The notes under the pieces are model-generated. The model did no database searches and was not told where the DNA came from. It saw only the letters and a list, made by a program, of their open reading frames with translations. A program made the position numbers and the translations under genes. A stretch of DNA of 21,640 bases from an uncultured Prevotella sp. (GTDB taxonomy: Bacteria; Bacteroidota; Bacteroidia; Bacteroidales; Bacteroidaceae), in assembly GCF_900549175.1 (NCBI RefSeq), contig NZ_URNN01000049.1, positions 1 to 21,640 of the forward strand, read 5' to 3'. Shown in pieces: positions 16,196 through 21,640 of this stretch (positions within the stretch are counted from its first letter, which is position 1; every line of letters starts with the position of its first letter).

Positions 16196-16318
16196 ATAAA
16201 AGACTGCATAATATACAGGTGGGGGCTTGCTTCTGTATTGGCCCGCTTGTCAATGTTTGTCAAGCGGATAAATGCAAAAGCATGCCCCTGCTATAATATC
16301 ATAATGTAAAGTCTTTAT
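16196..16318. terminator. Composite imperfect hairpin between convergent cmk and HTCS genes
   Basis: This gap contains nested inverted repeats. The outer pair is ATAAAAGACT (16196-16205) with AGTCTTTAT (16310-16318). The middle pair is CAGGTGGGGGCTTGC (16216-16230) with GCATGCCCCTG (16280-16290). The inner pair is CCGCTTG (16243-16249) with CAAGCGG (16261-16267). Together they could fold into one 123-nt interrupted hairpin. Its position between two converging genes suggests a two-way terminator, though there is no strong T-run; a small non-autonomous element with short terminal repeats is the alternative. Confidence 0.4.
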
Positions 16319-16335
16319 TCTCTATGCGAAACCGT

Positions 16336-16356
16336 GACGTGAACCTACTTCACGTC
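16336..16356 (-). terminator. Hairpin spanning the HTCS stop codon
   Basis: GACGTGAA (16336-16343) and TTCACGTC (16349-16356) form a perfect 8-bp stem with a 5-nt loop that includes part of the HTCS stop codon (TAG, 16345-16347). It may help end or stabilise the transcript. No T-run follows, so it is not a standard intrinsic terminator. Confidence 0.3.
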
Positions 16357-19300
16357 CTGATGCTCCTGTATATATTCCCGCGGCGACATGCCGTAGAATT
16401 TCTTGAACGTTGTTGAGAATGAAGCCGCATTGCCGAAACCGCAGGCATACATCACCTCGGTCACGTTCATGTTGCCCTGTGCCAGCAGATTGGCGGCTTG
16501 CTTCAGGCGCAGGTTACGTATGAAGTCGTGCGGTGTCTGTCCGGTAAGGTCCTTCATCTTACGGTGCAGATGCACGCGGCTTATGCCCACCTGCGACGCT
16601 ATATAGTCGACACTCAACTCGCTGTTCGACAGATTCTTGTTGATAACCTTCATCACACGCTCAAGCATCTTGTCATCCGGCGACAGCATCTCCACACTGT
16701 CCACCTTCTGCTCAAGCATGTCGTTACGTCCGTACTTCAGCGACAGCTGCCTGCGTGATGCTATCAGATTGATTATCGTACGCCGGAGAATATCCATATT
16801 GAACGGCTTCACGATGTAAGCGTCGGCTCCGGTCTCCAGTCCCTCCAACTGGTCTTCGTCACTGTTTTTCGCCGTAAGGAGCACCACCGGGATGTGGCCG
16901 GTCTGCGGGTTTGTCTTCAGGGTGGTGCACAATGTGTTGCCGTCCATCTCCGGCATCATCACGTCCGACAATACCAAATCGCAGTTCAGTTTCAGCACCT
17001 CAGTCAGTGCTTCACGCCCGTTGTGGCATGCCTTCACGTCATAATCAGAACCCAATTCCATCTCAAGATAATCCAATATCTCCTCATCATCCTCTGCCAC
17101 CACTATCACGGGGCGGCGTGCCGGACGCTCTTCCGTCATTTCGGCCATTGTCGGCTCATCTTCGTCATCGACCGAATGGAGTTCCGGCTCCCTCTGCTCG
17201 TTTTCATCCATCATCTCATCGGGATTCAGGTGGTCTTTGCCCAACAGTATGGACACCACAAACTCGCATCCCTTGTCAAGGTTGCGTGCCATGATGGTAC
17301 CGTGGTGCAGCTCAACAAGCGAGCGTGTGAGGTCAAGCCCTATGCCCGTGCCCACATTGCGGTCGTTAATCTGTGACGGCGACTGATAGAAACGCTCGAA
17401 TATGCGTTCGAGTTTGTCTTCGGGTATCTTCTCGCCATCGTCACTGACGGCTATGGTGGCCGACCGTTCGTCGTGCGTGAGACGTAATGTTATCTCGCCT
17501 CCACGCGGTGTGAACTTAAAGGCATTTGACAGAATGTTCACTATCACCTTGTCAAAATTGGTACGGTCTATCCACACCGGCAAGGTGTCGGCGTCATGCT
17601 CGAACCGCAGGTTTATCTTTCTTGCCCGTGCCTGATGTCCGAAAAGCGAATGAATGTCGGCCACGAACGACACAAGGTCGGTCTCCTGCATGCGCATCAT
17701 CATACGCCCCTTGTCAATCTTACGCAAATCCATAATTTGGTTTATAAGACTCAAAATGCGTTCGGCATTGCGCTGCATCACCTTATACACACCCTGTCGC
17801 TGCGGGTCGTCATCATGCTTCATCAGCGAAAGCAGCGGCGTAAGAATGAGCGTCATGGGCGTACGGATCTCGTGGCTTATGTTGATGAAGAACCGCAATT
17901 TGGCCTCGCCCATTTCCTCGGCATGTATATGCTTTTGCAACTTGAGGCGGTTGCGTTCGCGATGGCTGCGGCTGCGCAGATACTGCCACACCACCAGTCC
18001 TACGACAAAGGCATAAAGACCGTAGGCCCACCATGTGAGCCACCACGGCGGACATATTACCACGGTGAACGTGCGCTCTGCCGTCTGTATGTCGTTGTGC
18101 ATTGCCTTTACGCTGAAACGGTATTTGCCCGGCGAAAGATGCGAAAATCTCAACTCGTTCTGTCCGGGGCGCATGCGCACTTCCTGCTCGTCGTTGATTC
18201 TGTATATATAGGCGATATGCTCCGGCATGTCGTATGTGAGCGTCGAGAATCTCAGCGTGAATGAGTTGTCATGATACCCCAGCGTGAAACGGTCGGCGGC
18301 AATCACGGTAGTGTCGCACACCTGCCGTCCGCCTGACATGGTGCGGCTGTTCACCGGCACACCGTTCACGATGAAGGCCGTCAGCTTGACCGTGGCATCC
18401 CACTTGCTGTCATCTATCTTCTCTGGGGCAAACCATGTTATGCCACCCATACCTCCGAAGAACATCTGTCCTCCGGCAGAGGTGAACGAGGCTCCGTCGG
18501 AAAACTCGTTCGACTGCAGGCCGTTGTCGACGAAATAGCTCTCCATCCTTCCCGTCTTAGGGTCGTAACAACACAAGCCGTGGTCCGTGGCCACCCACAG
18601 CCATCCGCGGCGGTCCTGCTCGATGGCGCATACGCCGTTGTCCACCAGCCCGTTTTCTGTGGTAAACACTTCCGTCTTGTGCGACAACAGGTCATAGCAG
18701 TAAAGCCCGTAGTTTGTGCCAATCCACAGCCTGCCGTCATATTCCTTGACAACGCGCGTGGGCATGCCGTAAAGCAGACAGTTGGAACCGAAAGCGCTTG
18801 TCCAGCTGTCCCTCTCCATGTCATAACAGCACAGTCCGACGGTCGTGGCCAGCAACACCTTCTTGCCGTCGTGCGACAGCGACACTTTGGATATAAAGTT
18901 ATTGGCAAGTCCGTCTGCCTTCCTGTCGTGCCCGGCCTCACGTTCCATGGTGTATGTCTTGACCTTTCCGTCGGCAAGCGAAAGTCTGAGCAAGCCATTT
19001 CCCATTGTCGCCAGCCACAGGTTTTCATGAGCATCTGCCGCTATGCCGAAGACACTCAGCTTACGTCCCTGCGGCAACATCCGACTGTGGTATTCACCGT
19101 CTGCAGGGTCTATATACCCGAGTCCCTCATGAAAAGTGCCTATCCACACCCTCCCGTGGCGGTCTTCGGCCATTGTGAGGATTGTGGCCGGAAAATTTTC
19201 TTTATAGTGTCTGATTAAAGTTGGGGGGGTGATATTTCCGTTGCTTATCACATAAAGGCCATCCTTGTCAGTACCCAAATAAACACGTCCTCTGGAGTCT

Positions 19301-20346
19301 ACCAGCGTACTCGTCACACATGCCTGACCGATGATGTTGTGCACCCCGAGCCTGTAGCCCATATATCCGAAGCCGTCAGATTGCGCCGGCCGCATGTAAA
19401 CTCCCTTCTGCAACATTCCTATCCAGAGGTTGCCGTAGGGGTCTTCCACCACCGAAGTGACCTTGGCCTTCGAAAGGTCCACCTCGAAACTGTAGTCGGG
19501 GTTGTCCGTAAGTTTTCCCGTCTTGGGATTGTACACGCTCATGCCATTGCCGTCGTACCCTACAATCACCTTGCCGTCATGCCTGCAATAAAGGACCATG
19601 ACATTTCTTTTGCCAGTGACATCGATATGCCTGAACGTCCCGTCGGCCTCCATACGGTATACCCCCGAGTCGGATGTACCTATATATATGCGTCCCTCAT
19701 GGTCTTCACACACTCTGTGCACACTGTACCGCAACTGTTCGTCGCGGAAGTAAGCGGCCGTAACCCGCTTTCCGTCATACACCAACACGCCATGCTTGTC
19801 AGTAACTATCCATATGCGTTGCCGGCTGTCCACCATCATGTCGTTCACGGTTTCCACCTTGGCAAGGTCTCCACCCACCTGTTGTGCCTCTGTCGGCGAA
19901 TCCATGACCAGCACGCCGCGTCCCGACGTTCCCACCAGCATTGTTCCCGATTTCAGTTCAGTGAAACATGTAATGTAGCAAGGTGTGACGTTGCCGTTGA
20001 GGTCTTTGCACTCCACATCTTTAAAACCGGCACCGTCGTATGTCTGAAAAGCATTGAACATACCGAGATATAACAGTCCGTTGCCGTCTTGTGCCATACA
20101 GTTTACGTAGTTGCTGGCCAAACCTTTTTCCTGCTCTTTCTTCAGTATATTGAACGAATAGCCGTCGTATCTGCACAGTCCGTTACGTGTGGCAACCCAG
20201 ATGAAACCGTCACGGTCGAGGAAAACCTGATTGACCAGACTGCTCGACAGTTGGTTGTCGGCATTGAAGAGTCGGCCCGTCTGTGCGCTGCCGGCAGTAA
20301 TGAATGACAATAAGAGTGTAAATGTTGTCAGAATTTTATATCTCAT
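16345..20346 (-). CDS. Hybrid two-component system (HTCS) sensor kinase / response regulator
   Basis: HTCS proteins join a periplasmic sensor, a histidine kinase and an AraC-type regulator in one chain, and usually switch on polysaccharide-use genes when a sugar fragment binds. This one has 1333 residues. It has a signal peptide (MRYKILTTFTLLLSFITAGSA) and two propellers of Reg_prop repeats to about 690 (motifs such as DGFIWVATRNGLCRYDG and GRLWIGTNYGLYCYD). A Y_Y_Y domain (about 700-763) and a membrane helix (about 766-789) follow. The kinase has phospho-acceptor His825 in ISHEIRTP, Asn941 in SNAFKFTP and GTGIGLDL near 1000. The receiver domain (about 1075-1190) has AEDDEE and Asp1128 in LSDVMMPEMDG. 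The AraC helix-turn-helix pair is about 1228-1333. All key residues are present. No SusC/SusD genes are adjacent, so the target genes are unclear. Confidence 0.97.
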   Translation of the reverse strand: MRYKILTTFTLLLSFITAGSAQTGRLFNADNQLSSSLVNQVFLDRDGFIWVATRNGLCRYDGYSFNILKKEQEKGLASNYVNCMAQDGNGLLYLGMFNAFQTYDGAGFKDVECKDLNGNVTPCYITCFTELKSGTMLVGTSGRGVLVMDSPTEAQQVGGDLAKVETVNDMMVDSRQRIWIVTDKHGVLVYDGKRVTAAYFRDEQLRYSVHRVCEDHEGRIYIGTSDSGVYRMEADGTFRHIDVTGKRNVMVLYCRHDGKVIVGYDGNGMSVYNPKTGKLTDNPDYSFEVDLSKAKVTSVVEDPYGNLWIGMLQKGVYMRPAQSDGFGYMGYRLGVHNIIGQACVTSTLVDSRGRVYLGTDKDGLYVISNGNITPPTLIRHYKENFPATILTMAEDRHGRVWIGTFHEGLGYIDPADGEYHSRMLPQGRKLSVFGIAADAHENLWLATMGNGLLRLSLADGKVKTYTMEREAGHDRKADGLANNFISKVSLSHDGKKVLLATTVGLCCYDMERDSWTSAFGSNCLLYGMPTRVVKEYDGRLWIGTNYGLYCYDLLSHKTEVFTTENGLVDNGVCAIEQDRRGWLWVATDHGLCCYDPKTGRMESYFVDNGLQSNEFSDGASFTSAGGQMFFGGMGGITWFAPEKIDDSKWDATVKLTAFIVNGVPVNSRTMSGGRQVCDTTVIAADRFTLGYHDNSFTLRFSTLTYDMPEHIAYIYRINDEQEVRMRPGQNELRFSHLSPGKYRFSVKAMHNDIQTAERTFTVVICPPWWLTWWAYGLYAFVVGLVVWQYLRSRSHRERNRLKLQKHIHAEEMGEAKLRFFINISHEIRTPMTLILTPLLSLMKHDDDPQRQGVYKVMQRNAERILSLINQIMDLRKIDKGRMMMRMQETDLVSFVADIHSLFGHQARARKINLRFEHDADTLPVWIDRTNFDKVIVNILSNAFKFTPRGGEITLRLTHDERSATIAVSDDGEKIPEDKLERIFERFYQSPSQINDRNVGTGIGLDLTRSLVELHHGTIMARNLDKGCEFVVSILLGKDHLNPDEMMDENEQREPELHSVDDEDEPTMAEMTEERPARRPVIVVAEDDEEILDYLEMELGSDYDVKACHNGREALTEVLKLNCDLVLSDVMMPEMDGNTLCTTLKTNPQTGHIPVVLLTAKNSDEDQLEGLETGADAYIVKPFNMDILRRTIINLIASRRQLSLKYGRNDMLEQKVDSVEMLSPDDKMLERVMKVINKNLSNSELSVDYIASQVGISRVHLHRKMKDLTGQTPHDFIRNLRLKQAANLLAQGNMNVTEVMYACGFGNAASFSTTFKKFYGMSPREYIQEHQDVK

Positions 20347-20397
20347 AGAAGATTGTTATATGTCGGTTAAATAGTTTACTTTTAAAGAAAACAAATA

Positions 20398-20429
20398 CAA
20401 AAATACAGTTTTTTGCAAAATACACCAAA
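20398..20429 (-). promoter_or_regulatory. Predicted promoter for the HTCS gene
   Basis: On the minus strand, TTTG (20426-20429) and TATTTTTG (20398-20405) are separated by 20 bp, a full match to the Bacteroidetes -33/-7 consensus. Transcription would start near 20391, about 45 nt before the ATG. Confidence 0.68.
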
Positions 20430-20440
20430 TCTATATTACA

Positions 20441-20475
20441 TTTTATAAAGCAAATGATACTTTTTGTAAAGCAAA
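20441..20475. repeat. 14-bp direct repeat spaced 21 bp upstream of the HTCS promoter
   Basis: TTTTATAAAGCAAA (20441-20454) and TTTTGTAAAGCAAA (20462-20475) differ at one base and are offset by exactly 21 bp, two helical turns. They sit about 12 bp beyond the -33 element, where an activator would bind. AraC-family regulators often bind such same-face direct repeats, so this may be the HTCS's own operator. A 10-bp palindrome GGGCATGCCC (20486-20495) lies just beyond. Confidence 0.5.
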
Positions 20476-20514
20476 CATGCCAGCCGGGCATGCCCCGCAC
20501 ATGAAATTCCCATG

Positions 20515-20556
20515 AAAAACGAAAGGCACGGCAACCGCCATTGCAGCTGCCGTGCC
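20515..20556 (-). terminator. Intrinsic terminator of the binding-module gene
   Basis: On the minus strand a 9-bp GC-rich stem, GGCACGGCA (20548-20556) with TGCCGTGCC (20525-20533), encloses a 14-nt loop and is followed by the T-rich tail TTTCGTTTTT (20515-20524). It lies 31 nt after the stop codon at 20588. A small extra hairpin, GTCCG/CGGAC (20565-20578), lies between stop and terminator. Confidence 0.8.
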
Positions 20557-20587
20557 CGCATATCGTCCGTTTCCGGACACTTACCCA

Positions 20588-21640
20588 TTACTTTACAACC
20601 ACCTTTTTGCCGCCGATGATGTAGAGGCCGTTTGCCGGTTTCGCCACACGCTGTCCGCCGATGGTGTAGGCCGGACCCTGTTTGGCCGCAGTCTCGGTCT
20701 TCGGGCCGTCGATGCCGTCGGCAGCTGAAGTCATGTAGTATATTTCGATGTCATCGAAATAAATTTTGCCTGCCACTTTTCCGAGGTTGAAGCAAAGGCG
20801 CTTGCAGTTCTCGCCGGTGATGATGGCCCGCAGCGTATACTCCTTCCACTCCGTCGTCAGGTCGAAATCGGGATAGTTGCCACAACCGCCGTACGTGTCA
20901 GGATTCTGGTAGGCGGCGCCCACCTTGGCCTCCACCGTAGACTTGGCCCAGAAGTGCATGTAGTAGGTCTCGCCGATAGTGAGAGCCTCGCCGAAGTCGA
21001 TGGCCATCTGGCAATCCCACACGTTGGCAGCCTCCGACGGATTTGTCACCACCGCGCACTTGCTGCCGTTGTAACTTCCGTCCACTACCTCACGTTCGGA
21101 GCCGTTGCCCCATCCTGCGGGAGCCGCACCGTCCTCATAGTCGAACTTGACAACTGTGACGGGCACTTTTTCCTCGCCTCCGGTCTCGACAACCTGGATA
21201 ACCTGCACCTTACTTATATATATGGTGCCGGCAAAAAGCCCCGACTGGAAAATCACGAAGGATGACGATGCCGGAACGGCCACCACCTTGGCATCGATGG
21301 TCTGCCACTCTGTAGAGAAGTCTATGGTGCACGACGAGGAGCCGTCCCAGTTGCCCACATTACAGTTGAGGCTGCCCTCGCCCGTTGCCTTCATTGTCAC
21401 GCGGATGATGTAGTCCTCACCGGTAATCGTCGGAACCTGGTCGTCAACGAAATACTGCATGCTCCAAGGGTTTTCTCCTGCCACGGGATTCTCGATAACG
21501 AGGCATCCGTCCTCCACCTTCTCCTTGCCGTCGTTCATCGAGTGCCACGGATAGGACGTGTGGTTGGAATAGTCACACTCATGAATGTGTAGTGTACTGA
21601 ATAACTTGACAGTTCTAAAAAAGCTTATCAAGATGAAAAA
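20588..21640 (-). CDS. Secreted protein with tandem carbohydrate-binding-like modules, 5'-truncated
   Basis: The reading frame is open to the window edge, so the true start lies outside; the first possible in-window start is only a TTG at 21631. Two beta-sandwich modules resembling CBM4/CBM22-type domains are visible, roughly 21590-21195 and 21150-20745. They align with each other: ENPVAGENPWSMQ against TNPSEAANVWDCQ, TGEDY against IGETY, FSTEWQT against LTTEWKE, AGTIYISKVQV against AGKIYFDDIEI. The end, YTIGGQRVAKPANGLYIIG then GKKVVVK, is the short tail common in Prevotella exported proteins and related to type IX sorting domains. No catalytic domain is visible in the window; one may precede the modules, as in xylanases with tandem CBMs. 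It is transcribed toward the HTCS gene, separated by a terminator. Confidence 0.8.
   Translation of the reverse strand, partial: FFILISFFRTVKLFSTLHIHECDYSNHTSYPWHSMNDGKEKVEDGCLVIENPVAGENPWSMQYFVDDQVPTITGEDYIIRVTMKATGEGSLNCNVGNWDGSSSCTIDFSTEWQTIDAKVVAVPASSSFVIFQSGLFAGTIYISKVQVIQVVETGGEEKVPVTVVKFDYEDGAAPAGWGNGSEREVVDGSYNGSKCAVVTNPSEAANVWDCQMAIDFGEALTIGETYYMHFWAKSTVEAKVGAAYQNPDTYGGCGNYPDFDLTTEWKEYTLRAIITGENCKRLCFNLGKVAGKIYFDDIEIYYMTSAADGIDGPKTETAAKQGPAYTIGGQRVAKPANGLYIIGGKKVVVK

Noticed and set aside
20486..20495. GGGCATGCCC palindrome as an operator
   Set aside because: A single 10-bp palindrome with no second copy; such sites occur by chance, so it is only noted with the direct repeat.
21629..21631. 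TTG as the true start of the tandem-CBM gene
   Set aside because: The frame stays open to the window edge and no signal peptide follows the TTG, so the real start is most likely outside the window.

Overview
The window looks like a chromosomal segment of a Bacteroidales bacterium, most likely Prevotella or a close relative. Four things point there: TAnnTTTG-type -7 promoter elements before several genes, a PorQ-type secretion protein, a one-protein hybrid two-component system (HTCS), and a secreted protein ending in the short GQRV...GLYI..GKKVVVK tail common in Prevotella exported proteins. No rRNA, tRNA, CRISPR array, transposase or phage gene was seen.

Layout. At 2-1202 an SPFH/band-7 membrane protein (minus) is divergent from mnmA (plus). 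At 2255-7822 three periplasmic glycoside hydrolases lie on the minus strand, transcribed GH97, GH43-CBM6, GH31, with no SusC/SusD pair in view. At 7983-10752 a minus-strand run holds tonB, a polyprenyl synthase and a TatD nuclease. It is interrupted at 8771-8991 by a very large near-perfect inverted repeat whose centre carries a coding-like fragment. porQ (plus) follows at 10876-11820. A minus-strand purF-like/pyrG pair (11798-15140) separates porQ from cmk (15497-16186, plus). At 16345-20346 there is a full-length HTCS sensor/regulator (minus). Its upstream region has a good sigma-ABfr-type promoter and a 14-bp direct repeat spaced exactly 21 bp. The right edge holds a 5'-truncated secreted protein with two carbohydrate-binding-like modules, ending at a clear intrinsic terminator.

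How the genes fit together. The three hydrolases, the HTCS and the binding-module protein belong to plant-polysaccharide use. GH97 of the retaining type (predicted alpha-galactosidase), GH31 (alpha-xylosidase or alpha-glucosidase) and GH43 (arabinofuranosidase or xylosidase) would suit removal of side chains from a decorated hemicellulose such as complex glucuronoarabinoxylan; this is inference. TonB powers outer-membrane uptake and PorQ belongs to type IX secretion. The rest (mnmA, polyprenyl synthase, tatD, purF-like, pyrG, cmk) is housekeeping: tRNA thiolation, isoprenoids, and purine and pyrimidine nucleotide supply.

The items most worth a second look are the 221-bp foldback element at 8771-8991, the 21-bp-spaced direct repeat before the HTCS gene, the orphan hydrolase trio, and the way gene pairs have been inserted so tightly that convergent genes overlap at their 3' ends twice.
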